Source: JBKBIP01 sp046297495
Lineage (GTDB): Bacteria > Planctomycetota > Planctomycetia > Gemmatales > Gemmataceae
DNA length: 64,000 bases
Reading direction: 5' to 3'
NCBI GenBank assembly: GCA_046297495.1
Contig: JBKBIP010000022.1
Location: forward strand, 46,438 to 110,437
The translations under genes were made by a program, and so were the position numbers. Below are positions 9,401 to 16,271 of this stretch, one piece after another. Each line of letters opens with the position of its first letter. The stretch's first letter is position 1. A model generated the notes under the pieces. It did not search any database, had not been told where the DNA came from, and saw only the letters and a program-made list of their open reading frames with translations.

Positions 9401-9557
9401 CGAATTTTTCCAGAAACTTCTTCCAGATTGGCTCGCGCGGCAAAGGGGTCAGCCGATTGCCGCCGAACTGCCGTCGGCTCTGAGCCACGCCCGCGGCGGT
9501 CAAGCCGGTTTCCAGGTTGGTGGGCAATAGTCGCAAAACTTCTTGGAGTGGACGCAT
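6474..9557 (-). CDS. Calcium-translocating P-type ATPase (PMCA/SERCA-like)
   Basis: The 1027-residue protein is a P2-type ATPase. In order it shows an N-terminal cation-ATPase domain, TGES (about 215-218) in the actuator domain, PEGLP (about 373-377) in M4, the phosphorylation site CSDKTGTLTQ with Asp about 416, and 'TGDGTNDAPALKKADVG' in the P domain. A C-terminal set of membrane helices follows ('FLGPFFGIRPPFTVLQLLWINVIMD'). PEGLP and the overall order favour Ca2+ export. Two extra hydrophobic stretches at about 78-125, where family members normally have one short loop, suggest an added hairpin near M1-M2. It is transcribed alone; 125 bases separate it from frr upstream. Confidence 0.92.
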   Translation of the reverse strand: MRPLQEVLRLLPTNLETGLTAAGVAQSRRQFGGNRLTPLPREPIWKKFLEKFDEPIIKILLAAALLSMIVDLFQASGTLGGISLGLVVVAAVGTYAVRKAHWLPSLLFGLAIVIFFLGLFTGHTLVEGLAVMIAVILATGVAFASEYKSDREFELLNAQKEALRVKVTRDNQFHTIPMDDVVVGDIVILEMGDEIPADGRLVKATDLYVDQSLMTGESEPTPKKVRPPDETSDGPEQPGCLYRGTQVVDGVAQMLVTEVGDETYLGQIARRLSAAEVEQEEEAAEENEQQRIKHKLTISKELTPLQLKLQHLAELISKVGYAAAVLIFLALLIRGLFVGEIFWPTSLSGVLDVFRHLLQYFVYMVIIIVVAVPEGLPMSVTVSLALAMRKMTRANSLVRQLVACETIGSATVICSDKTGTLTQNKMQVVRLSWEGQVFDRNTPDWVKPEPHLPWPRDGKPIDWLALNAAVNSTANLEEKTGKLFTVGNSTEGALLQWLHEGGIEYQKLRLQFEPLYQIHFSSERKRMTTVVKVNGRLIVLAKGAPEWIIQHSTHYQAADGTTQPWTPEMKEAVQEKLRDSAAQAMRTLAFGYAVLPVETPEDEDGLHARRDSIEADLVYIGFVAIRDPLRDDVHEAVQRCREAGIEVKMITGDNVETARAIGYDIGLIDRRDAPIDTDDASVMTSAKFNELSDAELKQRLPALRIIARAKPLDKFRLVKLLQELGEVVAVTGDGTNDAPALKKADVGLSMGIAGTEVAKEASKIVLLDDAFSTIVKAVHWGRSLYENIQRFIQFQLTINVSALTIAFLGPFFGIRPPFTVLQLLWINVIMDTFAAIALCSEPPREGLMRMPPKKKDENIITPLMARTIFSTALFFIVVMMALLALMEYGGWFRDLGSGVLVDPDKRATSLTLYQATIFFTVYVFFQVWNQINCRSLVPEVSGFHRIWHNPTFLAIAGTVAIGQIVIVTIGGEVFQVEPLSFTTWVVIIIATTSVLVFAAIARRVQMRLRGGRHEEQALVPLPARSTA

Positions 9558-9683
9558 AGGTGCTGTGACTAGAAAGGAGTGGGATTATTAAGCTATTCTC
9601 GATGAGTACGGCATCGGTTCGTGCTCGCTAGGACACGGCTTGGCGTTCCCCGTCTTGTAGCCAGGAAGTGGGGAAAAACGGCA

Positions 9684-10244
9684 TCATTCCTCCATGACTT
9701 CCTTCGCTTTCTTGTCGGCCAGCTCCGTGACCTTGTCCTCGTATTTCTTGGTTAGAGTTTGAACTTCCTCCTTGCCCGCGTCCCGCTCATCCTCGGTCAT
9801 TTCCTTGTTCTTCTCAGCGGTTTCGAAATGCTTGTTGGCATCGCGGCGGACGTTACGGATGGCGACCTTGGCTTCCTCGGCCAGCTTCTTGATGCGTGTG
9901 ACCATCTTTTGTCGTTGTTCGCCGCTCATGGGGGGGACTTGCAAGCGGATCATCTTGCCGTCGTTGTTCGGCGCCATGCCCAAATCGCTAGAGCGGATCG
10001 CTTTCTCAATATCCTTCAAGCAACTGGGATCAAAAGGGCGGATCAGGATCGATTGCGGATCGGGGGTGTTGATATTGGCGAGCTGTTTCAACGGCGTCGG
10101 CGAACCGTAGTATTCCACGCGGATGCTGTCCACCAGCGCTGGTGTGGCTCGTCCTGTCCGCAAGCCACGCAGCTCATCGCGTAGCACGTTGACCGCTTTC
10201 TCCATCCGCTCCTCGGCATCCAGAAGTATTTCATCACTTGACAT
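9684..10244 (-). CDS. frr: Ribosome recycling factor
   Basis: The 186-residue product has normal length and family motifs: 'AEERMEKAVNVLRDELRGLRTGRATPALVD', 'YYGSPTPLKQLANINTPDP' and 'NDGKMIRLQVPPMSGEQRQK'. It releases ribosomes from mRNA after termination together with EF-G. It lies downstream of pyrH on the same strand, the widely conserved pyrH-frr order, but 283 bases of repeat-rich DNA separate the two, longer than usual for this pair. Confidence 0.97.
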   Translation of the reverse strand: MSSDEILLDAEERMEKAVNVLRDELRGLRTGRATPALVDSIRVEYYGSPTPLKQLANINTPDPQSILIRPFDPSCLKDIEKAIRSSDLGMAPNNDGKMIRLQVPPMSGEQRQKMVTRIKKLAEEAKVAIRNVRRDANKHFETAEKNKEMTEDERDAGKEEVQTLTKKYEDKVTELADKKAKEVMEE

Positions 10245-10251
10245 AAAATAG

Positions 10252-10527
10252 TCCTTGGTTCTTGGTGCTTAGTTCTTAGAGTCTACTCGGATATTTTTTC
10301 AGCGAGCGGCGGGGTTCACCCCCGCCGTGCGTCCTCATGGCGGGAATGAACTCCGCCGCTCGCCCCTTTCCTCGTGGAAAAATATCCAAACTAACTCTTC
10401 GTTCTTAGTGCTTGGTTCTTGGCTGTAGGGCGTTTTCTCCTTGGTTCCAAACCGAGTTTGGGAACACGGTAGAAAGTACCTATCAGGATAGCTAAAAACT
10501 AAGCACTAAGGAACTAAGAACTAAAAT
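10252..10527. repeat. Repeat-rich frr-pyrH spacer with long imperfect hairpin
   Basis: A near-palindrome spans 10289-10386. GGATATTTTTTC pairs with GAAAAATATCC, GCGAGCGGCGG pairs with CCGCCGCTCGC, and the centre (GGGGTTCACCCCCGCC with GGCGGGAATGAACTCC) pairs imperfectly. It is flanked by direct near-copies of a TTCTTAGTGCTTGGTTCTT motif (10252-10281 and 10395-10422) and an inverted relative at 10494-10527. The region is non-coding and lies between two co-oriented essential genes. Confidence 0.65.
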
Positions 10528-11274
10528 CTACTCGCTTACGATGGTTCCAATGGCATGACCGGCGATGGCCCGTTCAATGTTGCCGTTGCGCTGGAAGTTG
10601 AAGACCAAGATCGGCAGCTTGGCCTCGCGGCACAGGCTGATGGCGGCCATGTCCATCACGCGCAAATTATCGCGGAGCACCTGGCTGTAAGTCAACTTTT
10701 CATAACGGACGGCATGGGGGTTGCGTTCGGGGTCGTCGCTATACACACCATCGACACGGGTGGCTTTGAGCAAAATGTCGGCCTCCAACTCGCGGCCGCG
10801 CAGGGCGGCGGCGGTGTCGGTGGTCACAAACGGGTTGCCGGTGCCGCCAGCCAAGATGACGATGCGCCCCTTCTCCAAATGGCGCGCCGCCCGGCGGCGA
10901 ATGTATGGCTCGGCCACGGTCTCCATGCGAATCGCCGTTTGCAGGCGCGTCTCGCATTCCAGCTTTTCCAGGGCGTCTTGCAGGGCCAGGCCATTGAGGA
11001 TGGTCGCCAACATACCCATGTAGTGGGCCGTCGCTTCCTTGATCACCTCGCCGCCGGCGCTGAATTGGGCGCCGCGCAGGATGTTGCCGCCGCCGACCAC
11101 GATGGCTAACTGCACGCCGCGGCGCACGATGCGTTGGGCCTGCCGAGCGATGGATAACGTTTCGTCGATGCTGATCCCCCCCTTGCTGGCGTGGCCAAAG
11201 CCTTCGCCGCTGAGCTTGAGGACAACGCGTTTGTACTTTGGCTGCCAATTGTCACCCGCGTGAGTTTCGTCCAT
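10528..11274 (-). CDS. pyrH: Uridylate kinase (UMP kinase)
   Basis: The product belongs to the amino-acid-kinase fold UMP kinases, which phosphorylate UMP to UDP. Motifs are 'YKRVVLKLSGEGFG' at the N-terminus, 'LAIVVGGGNILRG', 'ILAGGTGNPFVTTDTAAALRG' and 'LKATRVDGVYSDDP'. The start is set at the ATG at 11274 ('MDETHAGDNWQPKYKRV', 248 residues) because family members begin just before the KYKR strand. An upstream ATG at 11346 would add 24 unconserved residues. It precedes frr; tsf, often next to it, is not in the window. Confidence 0.94.
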   Translation of the reverse strand: MDETHAGDNWQPKYKRVVLKLSGEGFGHASKGGISIDETLSIARQAQRIVRRGVQLAIVVGGGNILRGAQFSAGGEVIKEATAHYMGMLATILNGLALQDALEKLECETRLQTAIRMETVAEPYIRRRAARHLEKGRIVILAGGTGNPFVTTDTAAALRGRELEADILLKATRVDGVYSDDPERNPHAVRYEKLTYSQVLRDNLRVMDMAAISLCREAKLPILVFNFQRNGNIERAIAGHAIGTIVSE

Positions 11275-11559
11275 GCCTGATTTCCATTGTTGAGTATGGG
11301 GAAAGTCATTGTCGGGATTATAGTCATTCGCCGTCGCGCCGCCCACTGGGACCTTGCCTCTCGTGCAGGGGCCGCTGCTTGAAAGAATGTGGACAAATTC
11401 TTTCGAAAATTTCCGCCTGCGAACCTACAATAAATCATCATCATATGGTTGACTTATGTATAGTAACGAGAAAAAAGCCTACATCTTTTCTTCTCATTCA
11501 TCGAGAAGAGGCAGCGTGGTGGCTCATCATTACATGGAAAAGATTGAGGAGTGCTCATC

Positions 11560-12864
11560 ATGGCCAACATCATCCGTGAAGCCAAGTACATCAAATCCGA
11601 CGTCGTGGCCAACAACAACAAATTCTGGTACATCACCGAGTTCGATGACGCCAGCTGCGTAGTGCAGTTTGGCCGAGTCGGCGGCGATGGGGCCACCAAG
11701 ACCCACAACTTCCCCAATCAACCCGAAGCCACCCACTTCTTCGACAAGAAGTGCCGGGAAAAAGAAGGGGACCGCAAAGGCTACCGCAAGTTGCAGGTGA
11801 TCAACGGCGCCAATGGCGTGTCGGCTGAGTTCGTCGCCAAACAAAAATTGGAGAAGGTCACCGCCGAGCAAATCGCTGCCACCAGCGCCCAAACCCAGGC
11901 GTTGATTCGTTATCTCACCAAGGTCAACGTCCACAACATCCTCACCGCCACCACCATGAAGTATGACATGGACAAGGGACTGTTCAGCACTCCTTGCGGC
12001 ATCGTCACCCAAGACGGCATCGCCGCCGCCCGCGCGCTGCTCAAGGAGATCGGCGATTACGTGGCCGCCAAGAAGTTTCGTAATCCCGCCTACATGAAAA
12101 TCCTGAATGACTATTTGATGCTCATACCGCAAAAGGTAGGCCGCAAGCTCGACGCCGCCACCTTGTATCCCCACCTGGACGCGGTGCGCCAGCAGAATGA
12201 CATTCTCGACGCTCTGGACGCTTCCTTGCAAAGCGTCATGTCTCAGCCCCTCCAGGCGGACGAGCCGGAGCAAACCATCGAGCGGATCTTCGATGTCAAA
12301 TTAGAGACCGTGGACAGCAAGAAGGAAATCGAACGCATCCGCGAGAAATACCGCAGTACGTTGCAGGCCCGTCATGCTTGCGCGCATCTCGATGTCAAAA
12401 CCGTGTACGCCGTCGAGATCACCTCCATGCAAGCCGCTTGGGAAAAGCAGGGGAAAGAGATTGGCACCATCTGGGAATTGTGGCACGGCACGCGCGCTTC
12501 CAACTTGCTCTCCATCCTCAAGAGCGGTTTCGTCATTCCGCCCAGCAACGCCCCGCACTGCACGGGCCGCATGTTCGGCAACGGCGTTTATTTCAGCGAT
12601 CAGAGCACCAAATCACTCAACTACGCTTTCGGCTATTGGGGGGGTGGCCCGGTGGAAAACAACTGTTTCATGTTTCTGGTCGATGTGGCGATGGGGAAAT
12701 ACTACGTTCCCGATGGCCCCTCTTCCAGTCTGCCGAAAAAGGGCTACGACTCCACCTACGCCCAAGCGGGCAAGAGCGGCGTCATCAACAATGAAATGAT
12801 CGTGTACCAAACCTGTCAAATCAATCCTCGGCTGCTGATCGAGTTCGCGCCGAAAAATAGTTAG
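11560..12864 (+). CDS. Poly(ADP-ribose) polymerase-like protein (WGR-PRD-ART)
   Basis: The 434-residue protein has the core layout of eukaryotic PARP1. A WGR domain covers about 5-85 (variant motif VVQFGRVGGDG), the alpha-helical regulatory domain about 100-235, and the ADP-ribosyltransferase domain about 275-434. The H-Y-E triad is intact: His309 in 'WELWHGTRASN', Tyr344 in 'GNGVYFSDQSTKSLNYAF' and Glu412 in 'VINNEMIVYQT'. The Glu predicts chain-forming activity on NAD+. The start is the ATG at 11560, with GAGGAG eight bases before it. No zinc fingers or BRCT domain are present. Few bacteria carry this architecture; it may act in DNA-break response. No poly(ADP-ribose) glycohydrolase is adjacent. 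Confidence 0.92.
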   Translation: MANIIREAKYIKSDVVANNNKFWYITEFDDASCVVQFGRVGGDGATKTHNFPNQPEATHFFDKKCREKEGDRKGYRKLQVINGANGVSAEFVAKQKLEKVTAEQIAATSAQTQALIRYLTKVNVHNILTATTMKYDMDKGLFSTPCGIVTQDGIAAARALLKEIGDYVAAKKFRNPAYMKILNDYLMLIPQKVGRKLDAATLYPHLDAVRQQNDILDALDASLQSVMSQPLQADEPEQTIERIFDVKLETVDSKKEIERIREKYRSTLQARHACAHLDVKTVYAVEITSMQAAWEKQGKEIGTIWELWHGTRASNLLSILKSGFVIPPSNAPHCTGRMFGNGVYFSDQSTKSLNYAFGYWGGGPVENNCFMFLVDVAMGKYYVPDGPSSSLPKKGYDSTYAQAGKSGVINNEMIVYQTCQINPRLLIEFAPKNS

Positions 12865-13065
12865 TGTCCTCACACATGCGATTATCCAGGAAGGAGAGGC
12901 GATAAAGAATTTTCAAATTTTCATTGACAGGCTAGACAAGAACCTTTACCCTTATAGACGTGGATTTCTGTATCAGGGGGGTAGCTCGCCACTTACCACC
13001 AGTCTTGTCCCACCTTAACGACTGATCGCTGGTATGGGCGCGCGAGCATAATTAGGAGCCATCCT

Positions 13066-14370
13066 ATGTTCAATCTACTGAGTTCCCGCAAGTTCCGGGA
13101 CTGCGACGGCGCTACCCGTCGAGACTTCCTCAAGGTCGGCGCTCTGGGTCTTTCTGGCCTGATGCTGCCCGATCTGCTGCGTGCCCGCGCGGCGGCCGCA
13201 TCCGCAGGGCAGGCCACCAAGAACACCTCGGTCGTCTGGCTGTGGTTGGGCGGCGGTCCTACCCATGTCGAAACCTTCGATCCCAAGATGTCGGCCCCGG
13301 CGGAATTCCGCAGCGTGGTCGGCGCGGTACAGACCAATGTTCCCGGTATCGAGATCGGCGGCGTCTTCCCGAAGATGGCCCAAGTAGCCGACAAGATGGC
13401 TTTCGTCCGCTCCTTTGCCCATCGCAACTCCGGGCATGGCGGCGGCACCCACTGGGTCATGACCGGTTACAATTTCGTGGCCGCCGACAATGGCGGTCAA
13501 CCGATCAAGCCGGGCTATGGCTCGATTCTGTCCCGTTTCCGCGGCCCCACTAATCCGAGCACCGGCCTGCCGACCTACGTCCGCTTGGGGGGCATCCTGG
13601 GCGACGGTCCCGCTTGGCTGGGGGCTTCCTACGCTCCGTTCGACATCGGCGGCAACGCCCGGCGCAACATGAACCTCCAAGTCAGCGCCGATCGGCTGTC
13701 GGATCGTCGGTCGCTGTTGAAGTCGTTCGACACCATTGACCGCACCATCGACCAAAGCGGTCTGATGGAAGGTTTGGATGACTTTGAATCCCAAGCGTTC
13801 GACTTGATCATGAGCCGCGCTCGGGAAGTGTTCGATGTCAGCCGCGAAGAACCGCGCGTCCGCGATTCCTACGGGCCGGGCTTGGGCCAACAGCTGTTGA
13901 CCGCGCGCCGCCTGTGCGAGTCGGGCGTCGGCTTCGTCACCATCCAGTATGGCGGCTGGGACATGCATGGCCAGATCGCCAACAGTTTGAGCCGGCGGGC
14001 GCCGGAATTGGATCACGCCGTCGCCGCGTTCCTCAAGGACGTGTCCGACCGCGGCTTGGAAGATGACATCTTATTAGTCATCACTGGCGAATTTGGCCGG
14101 ACGCCGCGCATCAACGGCAACGCGGGCCGCGATCACTGGGCGCCGCTTTCGACTTTGGCTCTGGCCGGTGGTGGCCTGAAGATGGGCCAAGTCGTCGGCG
14201 AATCCAGCTCCAAGGCCGAATATCCGAAGACGACCCCCATCGGTCCGCAAGACCTGATGGCCACCGTCTTCCATGTCTTGGGCATGCCGCAAGACCTGCA
14301 CTACAAGGATCCGAGCGGCCGCCCGGTGCCGATGCTTGACGGCGGCCGGCCGATTGCCGAGTTGATCTAA
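13066..14370 (+). CDS. DUF1501 domain protein with twin-arginine signal
   Basis: This 434-residue protein is a DUF1501 member, an alkaline-phosphatase/sulfatase-like fold greatly expanded in planctomycetes. The N-terminus contains 'TRRDFLKVGALGLSGLMLPD', a Tat signal, so it is probably exported folded. Family motifs are 'VWLWLGGGPTHVETFDPK', 'RSFAHRNSGHGGGTHWVMTG', 'GGWDMHGQI' and 'ITGEFGRTPRINGNAGRDHW'. The His/Asp residues in these fit a metal site. AGGAG lies seven bases before the ATG. In planctomycetes it often pairs with a DUF1549/DUF1553 cytochrome-like protein, but no partner is adjacent here. A strong terminator follows. Confidence 0.93.
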   Translation: MFNLLSSRKFRDCDGATRRDFLKVGALGLSGLMLPDLLRARAAAASAGQATKNTSVVWLWLGGGPTHVETFDPKMSAPAEFRSVVGAVQTNVPGIEIGGVFPKMAQVADKMAFVRSFAHRNSGHGGGTHWVMTGYNFVAADNGGQPIKPGYGSILSRFRGPTNPSTGLPTYVRLGGILGDGPAWLGASYAPFDIGGNARRNMNLQVSADRLSDRRSLLKSFDTIDRTIDQSGLMEGLDDFESQAFDLIMSRAREVFDVSREEPRVRDSYGPGLGQQLLTARRLCESGVGFVTIQYGGWDMHGQIANSLSRRAPELDHAVAAFLKDVSDRGLEDDILLVITGEFGRTPRINGNAGRDHWAPLSTLALAGGGLKMGQVVGESSSKAEYPKTTPIGPQDLMATVFHVLGMPQDLHYKDPSGRPVPMLDGGRPIAELI

Positions 14371-14394
14371 GTTCGACTGGTTCGACGTAAAGTG

Positions 14395-14432
14395 AACGTC
14401 TGGGGAGTGTTCGCACTTCCCAGACGTTTTTA
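14395..14432 (+). terminator. Rho-independent terminator after the DUF1501 gene
   Basis: AACGTCTGGGGAGTG pairs with CACTTCCCAGACGTT around a short loop, followed by TTTTTATTT. The stem is about 15 bp with one mismatch and sits 24 bases after the stop codon. Confidence 0.9.
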
Positions 14433-14499
14433 TTTGGTGAAACAAGTTGAGTTGCGCGGAGAGGTTGGCAGCGAGCGCGAACCGATAATCTGGGGCATT

Positions 14500-15486
14500 T
14501 CACCCCCCAATCGCGTGCATGGTGCGCAGGGGTTTGACGAAGCGAGCGGTGTTGATCTCGTGTCCTTCCCATTTGGCGTGGACGTTGGCGCGGATGGCGG
14601 CGGCGATGGCCGCATCGCTGGCTTGGTCGCGGATCAGGCTTTTCACGTCCACTTCCGCCAACGCGAACAGACAGTTGCGTAGCTTGCCGTCAGCCGTCAA
14701 GCGGATGCGGTTGCAGCTGCGGCAGAAGGGGCGGGACACCGAGGCGATAATCCCCACGCGGCCACCGCCGTCGGTGTATTGAAATTCCATCGCTGGAGCG
14801 CGCGGGTCATAGTCGGCAACCGGCACCAGCGGCGCGATGGCCGAGGTGAGCTGCTCCATGATCTCATGCGCGAAATAGACCTTGTCCCGCTCCCAATGAT
14901 CGGCGCCAATGGGCATGTACTCGATGAAGCGCATTTCCAAACTGTGTTCGCGGGCAAAACGTGCCAGCGGCACGACTTCATGCTCGGTGATGCCACGGAT
15001 GCTGACGGCATTGACCTTCACCGGCTCGAAGCCGGCTCGCTTGGCGGCCAAGATGCCGTCAATCACTTTGTCCAGCCCGTCGCGGCGGGTCAACTGGCGG
15101 AAGCGTTCCGGGTCGAGCGTGTCCAGGCTAATGTTGATGCGCCGCAAGCCGGCGTCATAAAGTGACTGAGCGTGATCAGCCAACAGAATGCCATTCGTGG
15201 TCAAGCCAATGTCCCGAATGCCGGGGATGGCCGCCAACATCTCGACCAAGCGTGGCAAGTCGCGGCGCATCAACGGCTCGCCGCCGGTCAAACGAATCTT
15301 GTCGATCCCCAGCGGCGCCGCCACCGTCACGAAGCGGACCATCTCCTCGAAGGTGAGCAGCTCGGCCCGCTCCATGAAGACGACATTCTCATCCATGCAA
15401 TAGGCGCAGCGCAAGTTGCAACGATCCGTGACGCTGATGCGCAAGTTGTTGTGGATGCGGCCAAAGGTGTCGATCAGTTTCGTCAT
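14500..15486 (-). CDS. moaA: GTP 3',8-cyclase (molybdenum cofactor biosynthesis protein A)
   Basis: The 328-residue radical-SAM enzyme makes the first molybdenum-cofactor intermediate from GTP. The SAM cluster Cys23, Cys27 and Cys30 are in 'SVTDRCNLRCAYCMDE'. 'RLTGGEPLMRRDLPRLVE' is the next conserved segment. The C-terminal cluster motif 'FCRSCNRIRLTADGKLRNCL' is complete, and the protein ends in the catalytic Gly-Gly ('MHAIGG'). It is the last gene of moaD-moaE-moaA, 30 bases after moaE. moaC is not in the window. Confidence 0.97.
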   Translation of the reverse strand: MTKLIDTFGRIHNNLRISVTDRCNLRCAYCMDENVVFMERAELLTFEEMVRFVTVAAPLGIDKIRLTGGEPLMRRDLPRLVEMLAAIPGIRDIGLTTNGILLADHAQSLYDAGLRRINISLDTLDPERFRQLTRRDGLDKVIDGILAAKRAGFEPVKVNAVSIRGITEHEVVPLARFAREHSLEMRFIEYMPIGADHWERDKVYFAHEIMEQLTSAIAPLVPVADYDPRAPAMEFQYTDGGGRVGIIASVSRPFCRSCNRIRLTADGKLRNCLFALAEVDVKSLIRDQASDAAIAAAIRANVHAKWEGHEINTARFVKPLRTMHAIGG

Positions 15487-15516
15487 TGGTCACGTGTCAT
15501 CGGTCTTTTGTCTTTT

Positions 15517-15936
15517 TCATTTTTCATTACTTGGGTGTACCCATTCCGTCGAACCGTCGGCCCAGTTTTCTTTTTTCCAGATGGGGACCAATTCCTTCAA
15601 ACGGTCGATGGCGTGGCGGCAGGCCTCGAACGCTTGGACACGGTGGGGACAGCTGACGGCCACGGCGACGCTGATTTCCCCCACGTCGAGATGCCCCAAG
15701 CGGTGGACCAACGCGATGTCACCAACGGGCCAACGATCGCGCGTGTCGGCTTCGATCTCGGCCATCTTTTTCTCGGCCATGACGGGGTAGGCTTCATAAT
15801 CCAAGGCCACGGTGATTTTGCCATCCGTCAGATCGCGCACCGTGCCGAGGAAGGTCACGACCGCGCCACAATCGGGACGCCGTACCTTTTCCGTGATGGC
15901 CTGGTAATCGATGACCTGGGTGGTGAGTTCGACCAT
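15517..15936 (-). CDS. moaE: Molybdopterin synthase catalytic subunit
   Basis: The 139-residue product is the large subunit of molybdopterin synthase, which inserts two sulfurs from MoaD thiocarboxylate into cyclic pyranopterin. Visible family features are 'DCGAVVTFLGTVRD', 'ALDYEAYPVMAEKKMAEI', 'HRLGHLDVGEISVAVAVSC' and 'VPIWKKENWADGSTEWVHP' with the catalytic Lys region. A GGAGG lies upstream of the ATG. It starts 7 bases after moaD. Confidence 0.95.
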   Translation of the reverse strand: MVELTTQVIDYQAITEKVRRPDCGAVVTFLGTVRDLTDGKITVALDYEAYPVMAEKKMAEIEADTRDRWPVGDIALVHRLGHLDVGEISVAVAVSCPHRVQAFEACRHAIDRLKELVPIWKKENWADGSTEWVHPSNEK

Positions 15937-15943
15937 ACGCTTC

Positions 15944-16216
15944 TCATCCTCCGCTCACCGGCGGGATCACGGCCAGCTCCGCCTCGATTGGCAATGTCAA
16001 GCTGTCGTTGGCATATTCGTCTCCAACCGCCAGCGCCGAGCGTTCCAGTAGGGCCGCCAATTCTGGATGCGCCTCCGCCAGCACGCGCCGCGCGTCGCCC
16101 ACCGTGGCCCCTGCCGGTAGGCGCACGGCCACGACCTCAGCGCCGACCAAGTCGCGGGCACGAGCGAAGAGGCGGATGGAAACAATTCGCGTGCTGGGTG
16201 CTGATGGGAAAGTCAT
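15944..16216 (-). CDS. moaD: Molybdopterin synthase sulfur carrier subunit
   Basis: The 90-residue ubiquitin-like protein ends in '...AVIPPVSGG', the C-terminal Gly-Gly that becomes the thiocarboxylate. 'VRLPAGATVGDARRVLAEAHPEL' matches the MoaD fold. The first 10 residues are unconserved, so the true start may be slightly downstream. It heads the moaD-moaE-moaA unit. Confidence 0.9.
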   Translation of the reverse strand: MTFPSAPSTRIVSIRLFARARDLVGAEVVAVRLPAGATVGDARRVLAEAHPELAALLERSALAVGDEYANDSLTLPIEAELAVIPPVSGG

Positions 16217-16271
16217 GGGAGGATACTGTGTAATGTGAAATTCGGCTTGGAGTTTTCACCGGCGCGATCCC

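Noticed and set aside
12900..12960. Promoter-like TTGACA at about 12922 before the DUF1501 gene
   Set aside because: No -10 hexamer at acceptable spacing could be found.
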